Below are positions 11,091 through 22,216 of a DNA stretch of 64,000 bases, in pieces (within the stretch, counting starts at the first letter, position 1; each line of letters opens with the position of its first letter). The position numbers were made by a program, and so were the translations under genes. Origin of the DNA: Sphaerulina vaccinii (taxonomy: Eukaryota; Ascomycota; Dothideomycetes; Mycosphaerellales; Mycosphaerellaceae); assembly GCA_022570795.1 (NCBI GenBank), contig JAKUDP010000003.1, positions 124,001-188,000 on the forward strand. Reading direction: 5' to 3'. The notes beneath the pieces are model-generated. The model was given only the letters and a program-made list of their open reading frames with translations, did no database searches and was not told where the DNA came from.

Positions 11091-12518
11091 ATGACTTCTA
11101 GTGACTTGGCTGAGATGGGTGCCTCGGCTCGCTTGCCTCCTCCACCGCCTTCTGCTCGACCACCGCCACGATTCCCGCTGCAACGGCGGCGGCAACGATC
11201 ACCTGGGTCAGATGATAGAAGCATGTGGAACGACGACAGCGTAGGGCGGCGAAGGCCGAAGCGAAGAAGACTGGACTCTGAGCCTTCTCTACCGCCAAAG
11301 CAGCCCATCAAGTATGGATATCACGGTCAAGTAGAGCCTGGCAAGCTCCAGATGGAGATCATCAGCTGTGATGGCGGCGAGCACAGAGATCCTCGACATC
11401 CGCAGACCTATCTTGGCTCTGACAACCTGTTGCGACATGATAAGAGCGTGTACTGTTCAGACAGACCCAGCAGCAGTATTGTGCTGCGGCACGCCGATGA
11501 CTCGCCTTTCTGCTTGGAGAAGCTATATGTCTGTGGCCCTGAGCATGGGTTCACTGCTCCGTCTGCCTCTCCTGTTGCCTGTTCATAAACACTACTGACA
11601 TTCCGCAGTGTTCGTGAAGGGCTTGTCTACGTAGCAATGACCTTGGATGACTTGAAGAAGTACATGGATCCGCCCCAGCATGCAAGACTCCACGGCATCC
11701 ACACTCCGCCCTATCGAAATCGCCGTGGAGGCTATAGACGTCCTCCCTCGTCAGAACGTATTACGTTGTCAGACGCCCTCCGAGATCCAGCAGTCAGCGC
11801 TGCACTCGACAGGGGCGAGTCAAGCTACGCAGCTCGTGCAGATGCCGCCCATGATCTTGCCAGCGAGTCCTACTATGGCGACGAATCCCATCACGAGGCA
11901 GAACATCAGTGCGAACCTCCACTCTTTGGCGAAGCAGACGATTCGTTTGAGAGACAGGAAGATAATCTCCCAGTTACGTTTCTAAGCGATGAAGAACCAG
12001 GACCAGAAGAAAACTCAACACAGGAAGTGCTTGACTTCCGGCTGCATCGCCTGCGACACATGCGGCGAAGACTTGAGGTCGACAACTGGGATCGTGATCG
12101 AGCTCGGTGGGCAGGTATGCCTCGAGAAGAGCGCAGCAACGACTCTTGGAATCTTCGACGGTTGGACGCAATGATGGCACGAACGAATATGGCTGGCTCG
12201 CCTGATGAATTGGACGACCGCGACTCGTCATATCACCAAGGTCCAGAACCAGGCTACGGCCCTTCGTACTATCAACATCAGGCAGAGGACGACTGCCAAT
12301 ACGACAAAGATGATGGGCTCAATGACCCGAATGTTACGAGAGCACGGTTTCACATACGGCGAGGCAGGTATAAGGTGGCTATTAAGTTCGATCCTCCTGT
12401 ATCTGGCCGCTTCATCTTACTGAAGCTCTGGGCAAACAAAGGGAATGTGGACGTGCAGAGTGTGATAGCCAAGGGCTATGGTGGAGCCAGATTCTTTCCT
12501 GCCATGGAGTTCCGGTAG
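11091..12518 (+). CDS. Conserved fungal protein of unknown function
   Basis: I recall similar proteins in other filamentous ascomycetes but no assigned function. Exons are 11091-11560 and 11609-12518 (48-nt intron with CTGAC branch point), giving 459 aa. The N-terminal 60 residues are Pro/Arg-rich and disordered. A conserved block follows (YGYHGQVEPGKLQMEIIS, SDNLLRHDKSVYC, FTAPVREGLVYVAM). The middle is acidic and low-complexity (about 240-380). A conserved C-terminal block (YKVAIKFDPPVSGRF, LKLWANKGNVDVQSV, ARFFPA) closes the protein. The two conserved blocks look like halves of a beta-sandwich split by a disordered insert; that fold guess is weak. The start is the first in-frame ATG. Confidence 0.8.
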
Positions 12519-13000
12519 CATGATTATGAGATATGGGATACGAAGCATGACAGCGCAAGAAGCACGAGCGATGCATTACGATGCTGTTGACAGAAGGCAG
12601 TAGCTGCACACGTGTAGTAAAACCTACTTCCTTAGCGTCTCTCTGTTTCCACGATACGATCTGCTAGCCACAACATGTTCGACCCCAGTGCCATAGTTGG
12701 CGGAGCGTAAAGCAGTGACACTTTCGCATAGCATCGTCTCTTCCACTCTGGCTGACGACTAGGTATGCCAGCCAAAGACGCAGCGACGTAGTGGCAGAAG
12801 TCTATTGTGAACTCAGAGAAGAGTTCCCTATGCCACCTCGTCTCTGCAATCGACTTCGCCGACTAAGTTCATGGAAGTTACGACAGGATGACAACAGAAT
12901 TGAGACCCTGTATCAGAGAATGGTTTATACTGTAGGGACATCTCTGCGAGACCAGCAGTAGTACGATGTATCTTGCTAGAGTCAGACCAGATGCAATGCT
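12519..13000. other. Convergent 3' flanks
   Basis: 482 bp between convergent genes (orphan on the left, GH78 on the right). No ORF, repeat or RNA gene is supported. Confidence 0.45.
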
Positions 13001-15076
13001 CTACATTCGAACCACAACTCTTCCAGTCCCACCATCAACCTCAAGCACCTTCTGCTCATTAGCAGCAATAGTATCTCGCTTCCTCATACCTTCCACGACC
13101 ATACTCGCGGTCCCATTGGCATCGCCTAGCCCAGGTAGTACCACCGTCCCACGTGTGCCTTCTGGCACACTCCAACTCAACTCGTACCCAACACTCGACC
13201 TGTTCCACCCAGCCTGAAACTTGCCTAAACTAGTCACGAACCCACCCTCTACGCTCGTCAAATCTCCAAATTGCGGCTTCAGCGTCCAACGACTTCCGAC
13301 TCTCTCCACGATCCTCAAGCCTAGCACGAACTCCGTCAAAGCACTAGTCGGCCCTGAACTCCAACCATGTGAATGCGAAACATAAGAAGTATCATAATCG
13401 TATCCGCGATAGTTCCTATATCCAAAGCTACCATTTGTTAGGTATCCTTCTATGACAGTGGACTGTGTTCCGTTAGGGTGCGCAAGATACCAGCCCCAGG
13501 TTCGACGGATTAGATTCAAGGCACGAAGGGTTTGACCGATTGTGAAGTGGGCTTGGATCTCAAAGGAAGAGATAAAGGGGGATATGTTGCGAGGAAGTTC
13601 GGGTGTTTCGGCGCCTATGGGTGTCCAACTGTCTGTCAGGCGTTCTGAAATGGACTGGGCGAGTGAGGAGTTTGGTGAGATAATGTTGAAGAGGAGGGAC
13701 AGGGAGTTTGCGTCTTGTGGATAGAGCTGTATGTCTGTGGTGTTGTCGCGGAAGGCACCGTGGGTGGAGTTGTAGAGGTTCGAGATGATTGCTGTTGAAA
13801 GATTCTGTGCTCGGGAGAGGTAGGTCATGCTGAGATCTGGGAGGCTTTTCCACGTGGCTAGGAAAGAAGCTGTGGTGAGGGTGTGGTAAAGGATCATGTT
13901 TGGCTCCGAGCTGTTTCCTCCTGTGGCTTGTCGTGCCCAGTCTCGAGTTCCTGTGACGTTCAATAGGCCGAGAGGTTGCAGAACCTTGTTGTATACGTAT
14001 TCCAGAGCATACTCATACTTGGCCCAATGCTTGTCCAGGAAAGCAGTGTCGTTCGTGTAGAGGATGTAGTTATATGTCCCAATCAGAGTCCACATATGAT
14101 ATGTATCGCTCCCTTGTTGTAACAGAGGCGGACCTGCTTCTGGAATGGATCCATCAGTATTCTGGTAGTCGTACATGACCTGAAGAGCATTCTTGACACT
14201 GTCCAAGTCATTCCCTAGAGAGACAAAGCTCGAAGGCACAGCTATACCCATGTCGCCAGGCCAGACTGCTCGATCTCGCTTCGCTCCGTCAACGATCACG
14301 GTGGTTCCATTCGATAGTGTTCCGTTGTTGGCCCAGCTAGAAGAAATGCCTCGACCATTTACGATCCATCGTCCAGTGTCGGTGGGTACGTAGTTGGTCT
14401 GCAGCGTGTACGCGCCGCTGTACCAAATCTTGTTCAGCTCATCATCGTTTGAATGGAAGTATCCCTGATATGCTCGCAGGTTCGACCAAGTCGGCTGAAA
14501 GCCAATCTCTAGACTGACATCCTGAATCGAAAGTGTGAAGTTGGAAGTCGTCTCATTGGTCAGCAGAAAGATGGTCAAGTATCTGAAGCCACCTCGAAGA
14601 TGCTTGAGATCCATAGTGTAGGAGTGGTTCCCTTGGCCTGTGAAGTTACTGTATAGCGCGCCATCGTTACAGGACTGGTCGACATTGCCGCCTGCAAATA
14701 GTCCATTGCTCGAGTCGCTTGCGTAGCCAATGTAATCCTTTGCCTCTGTGAAAGCCAGCCCGATTGCACCAGAATCGTTATTGGTAGAGTAATTCACTGT
14801 GACAATGCCACCAACTTCTTTGCCAAAGTCGAAGACCCAGGCGCTGCCGTTGGCTTCGAGAAGGAAGTTGTTCGGATGGTACTCGAATGTCGTGTTACTA
14901 TGTAGTGAAAATGCGCTTGCTGGTGGGAATATTCGTGATGCCGGGGCGTATATGTTGTCGGTCCACGGACCTGGGAAGGCTGCTTCAGTGGGTCCTGTGC
15001 ATTCGACATCTCTCCAGCATGACTGTGCCGTGGCTGTAGGCGCGATAATCGAAGCTAAGACAAGGAATACTAGCAT
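13001..15076 (-). CDS. Secreted alpha-L-rhamnosidase, GH78
   Basis: Predicted to release alpha-linked L-rhamnose from plant glycosides or rhamnogalacturonan outside the cell. Intronless, 691 aa. The signal peptide is MLVFLVLASIIAPTATA. A jelly-roll-like N-terminal half leads to an (alpha/alpha)6 catalytic domain. Its mark is DGAKRDRAVWPGDM (residues 263-276), the GH78 DxxxRDR..W.GD segment with the probable acid, and SIPEAG further on. HSHGWSSGPTSALTEFVLG closes the barrel. A small C-terminal beta domain follows (DLTSVEGGFVTSLG and GTRGTVVLPG). Many NxS/T glycosylation sites fit secretion. A TATA box lies 112 bp upstream of the ATG. Confidence 0.93.
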   Translation of the reverse strand: MLVFLVLASIIAPTATAQSCWRDVECTGPTEAAFPGPWTDNIYAPASRIFPPASAFSLHSNTTFEYHPNNFLLEANGSAWVFDFGKEVGGIVTVNYSTNNDSGAIGLAFTEAKDYIGYASDSSNGLFAGGNVDQSCNDGALYSNFTGQGNHSYTMDLKHLRGGFRYLTIFLLTNETTSNFTLSIQDVSLEIGFQPTWSNLRAYQGYFHSNDDELNKIWYSGAYTLQTNYVPTDTGRWIVNGRGISSSWANNGTLSNGTTVIVDGAKRDRAVWPGDMGIAVPSSFVSLGNDLDSVKNALQVMYDYQNTDGSIPEAGPPLLQQGSDTYHMWTLIGTYNYILYTNDTAFLDKHWAKYEYALEYVYNKVLQPLGLLNVTGTRDWARQATGGNSSEPNMILYHTLTTASFLATWKSLPDLSMTYLSRAQNLSTAIISNLYNSTHGAFRDNTTDIQLYPQDANSLSLLFNIISPNSSLAQSISERLTDSWTPIGAETPELPRNISPFISSFEIQAHFTIGQTLRALNLIRRTWGWYLAHPNGTQSTVIEGYLTNGSFGYRNYRGYDYDTSYVSHSHGWSSGPTSALTEFVLGLRIVERVGSRWTLKPQFGDLTSVEGGFVTSLGKFQAGWNRSSVGYELSWSVPEGTRGTVVLPGLGDANGTASMVVEGMRKRDTIAANEQKVLEVDGGTGRVVVRM

Positions 15077-16001
15077 ATTGCCCAGTCCTGAATCTGCAGG
15101 TGACTATCTTGGCTTGCAGCTATCGTTGTATATGTGTTGCGCTGACATCGTCAGTCCTCGCCATGCTTTACTCCGAGCTGGATGATCCTTTATAGTACGG
15201 ACTTCTCGTACCTGCAGATTTTCCGTTATAGCCATGTGGAAGATGCGGGGAACATTGCCGGGGTGTGCCAGGCTCGCTGCGTGCTTGTCCAGGTTTTGAA
15301 ATTTCTCTAGTAATCGTTCTCTCGTCCAGAGTGTGGTGTGTAGTACTGCGTTCTCTTGGAGTGTGATTGACGACTGAAACTGCTCAATTGCAAGGCCTTT
15401 ACTGCTGGCCGTGAGCACACGACCATCTTCGTCAGACGGGCGTAGGTGTATCGTGCGAATATCAGCGTGCATGTGGCGGACTGCCTCTGGAAGTGCCGTG
15501 CTTCTGCGCATGGGCCGTGTGTTGTGGTGTTGGTTGCGGCTCGACGTTTCTTGACATCAAGTGACGACACCTGGATGGACCGGACTAAAATGCGATCAAG
15601 TCAGCGACTCACACAATAAGCAGCACGACGAGACATAATGAGACAGGAACAGCAAGTAGCAGGTCAAAGCTTCCATTCAGATAGCTACTGCCATACAGAG
15701 TCTTCCAAAAACCCCTCAAAGGCCGATCCACCTCACCCGTCAATGTCGAATGTTGCAAGTTCCGCCGGTATTAGAGAGTAAAATGGTGACCCTCCAGAGT
15801 CGTAAGCACCGATCATGTGTTCATCCAACGCGAGAGATCCCCTTCCTCCGCCGCACTCAGTGAGTATGCTTTGCACGTCCGTTGATCATGGTGCTGTCAG
15901 GTATTCGTTCCTTCCTTCAGTGCCTTGTGTTGTGGGCGCGTGACTGGTTTGTTGCCAATTGCGGTGGTTGTTGGGCTGTCATTGGAGGTGATGCGAGGCG
16001 T
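15077..16001. other. Intergenic, GH78 promoter and RPL41 3' flank
   Basis: 925 bp. The left part is the GH78 promoter. A 136-codon minus-strand frame (15511-15104) overlaps that promoter and its TATA box, and shows no family signal. The right part is the 3' flank of RPL41. Nothing else is supported. Confidence 0.45.
15188..15194 (-). promoter_or_regulatory. TATA box of the GH78 gene
   Basis: TATAAAG on the reverse strand, 112 bp upstream of the GH78 start codon. It is the clearest core-promoter motif near this gene. Confidence 0.6.
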
Positions 16002-16141
16002 TTACTTGCTGGAAGGGAGTTAGTATGTGCTGATGCGAGGTGATGTTCGAGGTGCCCAATGGCTACTTACGATCTGGCTCTCGTCTTTCTTCTCTTGCGC
16101 TTCAGACGTCTAACTCGCTTCTTTCTCCACTTCGCTCTCAT
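16002..16141 (-). CDS. RPL41: 60S ribosomal protein eL41
   Basis: The smallest ribosomal protein, 25 residues of which 17 are Arg or Lys, sitting at the 60S/40S bridge. Exons are 16141-16071 and 16008-16002, split by a 62-nt intron with GTAAGT donor, ACTAAC branch point and CCAG acceptor. The last exon supplies only the final codons (SK, stop). The sequence begins MRAKWRKKRVRR and ends TRARSK, matching eL41 across eukaryotes; the splice is needed to restore the usual C-terminus. A second intron (16147-16198) ends 5 nt before the ATG. It is too short to appear in routine ORF scans. Confidence 0.95.
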
Positions 16142-16603
16142 CTTGGCTGTATAGCTGTCAGTATTGAGATGCGAGATGAGGTTGTTGGTGAACCTTACCT
16201 GTTCTGCTTTGATGAGTTCGCTGGTGACAAGAGGAACAGCTTGAAGCTCGCAGAATCCAAACTTGTGTGCGAGAGCTGCGCCAAGCGGCGCTAGTTCCCG
16301 AAACCGACGTCACAGAAGCAGAAGTCGCGGTCGACGTTCTTTCCTTTTTGCTCACGAGATCGTCCATCTTCCTGACTGACACTCACTTCTAATAACTGTC
16401 GAGAGCACAGACTGTACCGGAAAGACCTTCATATATACCCGTAACCTCATACTCCACCGCTCCTTCCCATACAGCAAGACGACACATTCTCACCACAGCA
16501 AAGGAATACTGTACCAGCACTTTCACCGCCCATAGTGCCTCTCAAACATCGGCATCGAGATCACCAAGACACATCCAGACTGCACATTCTATAGCCATTC
16601 AAC
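16142..16603. promoter_or_regulatory. Divergent promoter, RPL41 / FHA kinase
   Basis: 462 bp between divergent ATGs, containing the RPL41 5' exon and intron. A TATATAT motif at 16431-16437 is on the RPL41 side, and a pyrimidine/CA-rich 5' UTR precedes the kinase. Confidence 0.55.
16147..16198 (-). other. RPL41: 5' UTR intron of RPL41
   Basis: A 52-nt intron with GTAAGG donor, TACTGAC branch point and TACAG acceptor, ending 5 nt upstream of the RPL41 ATG. Splicing joins an upstream exon whose open frame is in phase with RPL41 (see findings). Confidence 0.75.
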
Positions 16604-18474
16604 ATGGCCATGTATGAGCGCGAAGTGGCTTACTTGATCTTCCAGCACACGGCTGAGCCTGTAGTTGAGCGTAAGCACACTTCTATATCTGTTCTGCGAG
16701 GTACTCACTAGACCCGTTGCAGAGTCCTGGAACATCCACGTAAACGATCAAGATAACTTTGGCCGTCAGCACGTACAGGAGGTTCTTGACGTAGAGGACC
16801 GTTGCATATCCAAGCATCACTTCAAAATCCACTGTGTCGAGTATGCAGGCGGAGATGATGATACGCCCAGAGTTGCTCCCATGGTCTGGGTACGCGTCCT
16901 GTCTAACAATGCTGTCCGGTTCAATCGCTATGGAATCGACAAGCACGAAGATGGCGGTATTTACGTGACCAGAGACCATGGCGACGTGTTGCTCAACCCG
17001 GGAGACATCATGCACTTGACCAGCAATGTCCGCATCGTCTTTGGAGTGCCCGAAGAATACCACTCGCGAGAGTTGACCATGGACGCAAGCCAGATAGCAG
17101 AGTTGGCAGAACTTGCACGGCATGACTTTACGCAGCACTATCTAATTTCTCAACGAGTGCTAGGCGTTGGTGGGTATGCAAAAGTGTACGTTGCTAATAA
17201 TGAGAAGACTGGCAAGCAGGTCGCATGCAAGATTGTGAAGCAGGCAAGACCTGGGCACGACGAGGACAACGAATTGCGACCACGAAAGAAGCACAACAAA
17301 GAGATTGTTGCGCGGGAGTTCCATCTCCTGAAGAAGCTCTCTCATCCGAACATCATCTCGCTCGAAGCGGTGATTTGCACGCCGCACAACGTTTACATCT
17401 TCCAAGATCTCATCACCGGTGGCGACCTAATGTCGCATCTTGACAGGACAGGTCCTCTCAAGGAGCCACAGGCTGCGGTCATCGTGCGACAGCTACTGGA
17501 AGCTGTGAAGTATCTCCATGCTGAAGGAGTCGCACATAGGGATATCAAGCCGGAGAACATCCTCATGACCAGCTGGAGAGATGGTGGCAGGATCGTTCTC
17601 ACCGACTTCGGCCAAGCCAGAACTATCGAGGACGTCAACCGTGTCGCTGCCAAGACAGGCATGTCTCGCATGCAGACTCTCGTCGGCACTGTTGGCTATG
17701 TTGCACCGTGAGTCAGGACTCAAATGATGGCGGCCATAGACACTGACATTTGTTAGGGAGATCACACTTCAATTACAACAGGCTGCTGCTGATCGCATCG
17801 GCTACTCTCAAGCAGTCGACATCTGGTCAGTCGGGTGTGTCACTTGCACTATTCTATCAGCCGACGTTCTGTTCGAGCCTGAAAATCTTAGGATCGGGTT
17901 GTCCATGGAAGATTATGATCGCTGCATGGAGAGAATCGACTCTGGCGGAGACTGGATCAAGATCCATCGACGAGCCAAAGACTTCATCAAGGGCTGCATA
18001 GACCTCGACGAGGAGACGCGTTTGACAGCCACTGAAGCTCTTGCCAGCGAGTGGTTCAGACATCCCAACTATCGTGATGACATGGATGCTGCATACAAGC
18101 GCGCTATTGCAGACTGGAAACCAAAGGGACGTTGCGAGGACGACTTGATCAAGCACATCAGCACCAAGTGTGTCGAGAAGCCCAAGACCGAGACTGTGCA
18201 TTCGCAGTACTTCGATAGTCAGTTCCATGCAAGCCCGTTGGTTCCGAACACGCCACTACGAGATCGGAGAGAATCGGACGAGCAGTCCACATTCCTTTCT
18301 GCACCACCTCAGTACGAAGACGATCACTACGGCAACAACTCTTTCCAGAATCTCAGCATGGACGAGCTCGAGCTGCTGGAGATGGCACCGGAAACGCAGT
18401 TCCTCAACAACAGCTTGTCAACGTGCCCGCCACCACCACTATCGTTCTCTCCACGCAAGCAGTTCTGCCACTGA
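16604..18474 (+). CDS. FHA-domain Ser/Thr kinase, CHK2/RAD53/MEK1 group
   Basis: Probably a checkpoint or meiotic kinase that reads phosphothreonine through its FHA domain. Exons are 16604-16670, 16723-17707 and 17757-18474, with phases fitting, giving 589 aa. FHA is at about 20-135 with the core RCISKHHFKIHC. The kinase domain runs from about 163: GVGGYAKVYV loop, Lys192 in QVACKIV, HRDIKPENIL (His294-Asp296), LTDFGQAR (DFG 317-319), GTVGYVAPE, and DIWSVGC. The acidic, Ser-rich tail after about 450 is not conserved. One FHA plus kinase suits Cds1/Chk2 or Mek1; I cannot separate these by eye. Confidence 0.88.
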
Positions 18475-18732
18475 AAGCATCACATATGCTCACACTTTCG
18501 ACAGCCTTCTCACGCATTAGCCTCGAATGCTCGAAGAATGTACAGTAGAAGGTGCTCATCGCAACATGGCTCTCATATTGCTCAATGTATCTACAGAATG
18601 CCAGCTCTGGCTCTGGCACTGGCTGACCTGTATATTCTCCGAGATAGCTTTTTCTGCTCAAATAGCAGACAAATCACTCAGTGCATCGTATCTTCCCTTT
18701 CCTTTCCGCGCTATGCACCATCGCTAATAAGC

Positions 18733-20427
18733 TCAATCCAGAAAGGTAAATAAATTTGTATGCACAACGTTCAATGCTCGATCGGCATTTGCCTCCTCAA
18801 TCACACAACTGATGTTGATTTCGCTGGCACCTTGCGAGATCATCTCGATGTTGATTCCATGCTCTCCCAGGGTGCTGAAGAATCTTCCTGAGATGCCGAC
18901 CATACTCCTGAGCTGTCTACCGACTAGGGAGATGATAGCCATGCCTGGCACGAGATCAACATCGCCCCAGAAAGAAAGCTCATCTACAGCACCTTGCAAT
19001 GCGGCGTTCTCGATTTTGAGCTCTTCTTCTCCACTACCCGACAGAAGCGAAATCTCCGAATGAAGAGCCATGGAGACATGGACTTCCGAAGAAGAGATGA
19101 GGTCCACTGACAGGCCATGTTTGTCAAGAGTCTGGAAAATGCTCATGAGGAAGCCGTGGGCTCGTGTACGTTTCTTGGAGTGAACGTTCAAGACAGTAAT
19201 ACCGCGCTTGGTAGTCACGGCTGTTGGACGTTTCGGCAAAGCGTGGTCGGTGAGGTTCGAGAGGGAACGGCCACGGAAGAGACCTGGTCGCCGCACGGCT
19301 AAGGCATCTTCAGCATCGGGGATGACTACTGTGCCCTTGTTCCGTGGGTTCATCACATTCTTGATGCGGATGGGTATGCTGGCCTTGATGACCTGATCCA
19401 TGGTAAATGGGTGTATGACCTCGGAGCCGTAGAAGGTCAACTCAGCTGCCTCAGATGGAGTGACGGAGTCCAGAAGACGTGCTGTGGGCACTTTTCGAGG
19501 GTCGGCTGTGAAGATACCATCGACTTCTTTCCAGATCTGAAGTTCCTGGGCGTTTAGCCCGACTGCTGTGAGAGCTGCGCAGAGGTCTGTGTATCCTCTG
19601 CCAACTTCCTTCAATAGACCTCCTGGAACTGCGCCAAAATAGCCTGTGATGATGGGTACGGCGTCTTCTTCGAGCGCCAGCACTCTCGTAGCGATAGCTT
19701 CTCCCAAGTTGAGGTAGAACTTCTCGTCCAGACTCTTTCCCGTTGGGAACTGAATGACCTCGCTCAGATCAACGAACTTAGCATTGACCCCGCGGCTCTG
19801 CAGCAATGCGGCCATGTAGAGACAGCTCAACTTCTCTCCAACAGAAATCACCATGTCTTCTGTCTGATCTGTCACTGCCTTCAAGAACATAGCACTCTCC
19901 AGAATCTTGAGCAGATTCTTGCATTCATTGTTGACAGCCTCGCTGTACTGATTCAGGATGCTGTCATTTGTCGCGCCCCATACACTACAAGCATCTTTCC
20001 CAGCCTGCAAATGATCCAGTCGTATGACTTCGACGATATCATGGAATTTGCTTGCATTCGGTTCGAGGACATCGAGGGCTGCGCGCACAAGGCGGTTGGT
20101 GGTTCCTTGGTCTTTGGTGGTGGAACTGCGAGCCGAGCATACGACTGCAATACGCTTGCCTGGCTCAAGGCCTGCCCTGTTGTATTCAGTGTGCGACTCT
20201 CGGGACACAATACTAATGCATAGTTGAACTCACTTCACGATATCCTCTGCAATCTTGATTGGGAACTTGCCCACAGAAGTACCACCGAACTTTTGCACGA
20301 CCCAATTGCCTCCTCCTGGTATGCTCTTTTCTTGCACATGCGGTCTTCGGTCGCCTAGCATGCCATTGAGGAAATTTGTGGCGTCGAGAGGAGGGGATTT
20401 CCGCCCTCGTATCAGAGGAAAGTCCAT
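18733..20427 (-). CDS. HOM3: Aspartokinase
   Basis: Phosphorylates aspartate, the first step to threonine and methionine (fungal lysine uses another route). Exons are 20427-20234 and 20176-18733 (57-nt intron), giving 545 aa. Marks are VVQKFGGTSVGK at the start of the kinase domain, VVCSARS, GYFGAVPGG, GRGYTDLCAAL, WKEVDGIFTADPR and PSEAAELTFYGSEVIHP. Two ACT domains at the C-terminus (from about 385 and about 470; GLSVDLISSSEVHVS, GINIEMISQGASEINISC) are the usual site of threonine feedback. The start is the first ATG, followed by an N-terminal extension of about 40 residues. A perfect hairpin lies 242 bp upstream. Confidence 0.96.
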
Positions 20428-22216
20428 GATATGTGTGGTTCTGTGCTCGTGGAGCTACTCAGATATGGACTGAGTATATTCCTCGATTAGGTGTGTAGGT
20501 AGGGTGGAGGTGGGCGTGAGAGAACAATACGCATGAAATGCTTTGAAATGATGTTTAGACTTTTGATGTTCTTCAGGCCTCACACAAGACTCATCGGCAA
20601 ACATCGGCGGCCTCGCCTCGATGCGCTACCAGATTTGCACCAGGATGGACCACAAACCTCCTGCCAACATCCATCTCGTGCGTCGCACGAGATGGATTGC
20701 AGAGCGTGTTCAGAAAGCAATGCTGTCCTCTCCGCTTTTCGCCTGCAACCGCAGGCAGGGGCATGGTCGCTCAAGGTCCATGCAATGCCGACGGCCATGA
20801 GAACTCCTCCGTGGTGATGGGAGAGATCGAGAGGTGAGGACAGTAGAGAATTGACCACAGCACAAGGGATGAACATTCAATCAAGCTATCCGGCGGGCAA
20901 CGATGCTTAGAAGACACAAGAAAAGCAAGCGATCTGGTCCGGACGCTACACGAAGCACAGTATCAAGCATCGGCGACAGAACAATCAGAAGAGTGAACAC
21001 CCGTCTCCCACAGCTACTTGAGAGGTTTTACACTACTCTTGGCATCAAGCGTCAAGATCCTCGTGATGGCAAGCGCGTCCTGTGGCGAGTGCATGTACGG
21101 AAGGAGGGTGAAGAAGAGCAGCAGTAGAGGTGCCGTATGGTCCCGTGTGCGAAGCGTTGCCAAAGACTGGACGGTCTTGCACGAAGGACGCTTCTGATCT
21201 TCAGCTTCCAGGTTCTGGGCAGGTAAGTCTGATCTGATCTTCTGCAACCCAGACCGCGCCGAGTTTGCTCCAACTCCTCGATGAACCTGGCCTACTTTGA
21301 CCGCTCTTGGCCCATGTGAGTTCGTGTCGAGAGCATCTTGACCTCGACTGTCCATTTCCACAAGCCATGGCACGATACTGAGTGAAGTGATCAGTCCCAG
21401 ACCTCTCTATCAGAAGTGCCGTATGCTTTCCAAGGCCTGCGCGGCAAACGCGGCCGCATCCCTCCACTACTCCACTACCACTGATCACTCTCCAAGCATG
21501 TATACCACCTGGCAGTTTCTGAAACCACCGCAAGTGGCGCGGGTTTGATGAGTTCTCTGTAAGCCGCACGATTGCAGAGAGAGACATCAGAGGGCATTGT
21601 TAGGGTCATTAATAATGTCAGCGTTGTATTGTCATCGTTCAGGTTGGAAATATGATTGTCGACAGGGATTAGACAGGGAGTTCTCAGCGGATTCGATATG
21701 AGCTTATGTCAGAAGCCTTCTCACCAGCCACAGCATGCGGACGGAAGACCGGATAGTCCGTATCCGTATGGACGCAAATGACTTCTGTCCAAACGAGTGT
21801 CGTTTTCCAAACATGTTCAATAATGAAGATATCAAGTGAACTGCACAGCAAGCTCACATATATGCTGCTGGAGCGGATTTATGCACGGTTTATGCAATTG
21901 TACAGTAAGTGGGTCTCAACCACCCGCATTTCTTCTTTGCACCAGCCGACGTCCTGATTCACAGAATCCCAGCCGCCAATCTCACCACGACCACCAACAG
22001 CTGCGCGTCAAGCGAACGCACAGACAGCTTACCATCTTGCCACGTGCGTTTTGAGAACAGTGCAGGCGATACTTATCATTCGTCCGTTCCGATATGACTT
22101 GAGCACGGCAATCATAAACACAGGCTTGGTACTGGAGGTCTGGAAGCTCGTGACCGCACCCAATGACCGCGGCACCAATGGAGCGCCACAGTTGACTTGG
22201 TAGAGGGGTCAGCACG
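20428..22216. other. Divergent intergenic region, 1.8 kb
   Basis: Between aspartokinase and the PLC-like gene. It contains the 14-bp perfect palindrome at 20669-20697. A plus-strand 74-codon ATG frame at 20903-21127 is very basic; it has no family signal and no supporting promoter. Several overlapping minus-strand frames (21014-21587) look like chance. No transposon or tRNA was seen. Confidence 0.4.
20669..20697. repeat. Perfect inverted repeat, 14-bp arms, 1-nt spacer
   Basis: Arms ATCCATCTCGTGCG and CGCACGAGATGGAT are exact reverse complements around a single T. It lies 242 bp upstream of the aspartokinase ATG. A weaker 6-bp hairpin (GCCTGC/GCAGGC) lies about 50 bp further on. Confidence 0.85.

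Noticed and set aside
15104..15511. 136-codon ATG frame on the minus strand upstream of GH78
   Set aside because: It overlaps the GH78 TATA box and 5' UTR, has no family signal, and its composition is not clearly coding.
20903..21127. 74-codon basic ATG frame on the plus strand
   Set aside because: No recognisable family, promoter motif or splice pattern; frames of this length are expected by chance here.
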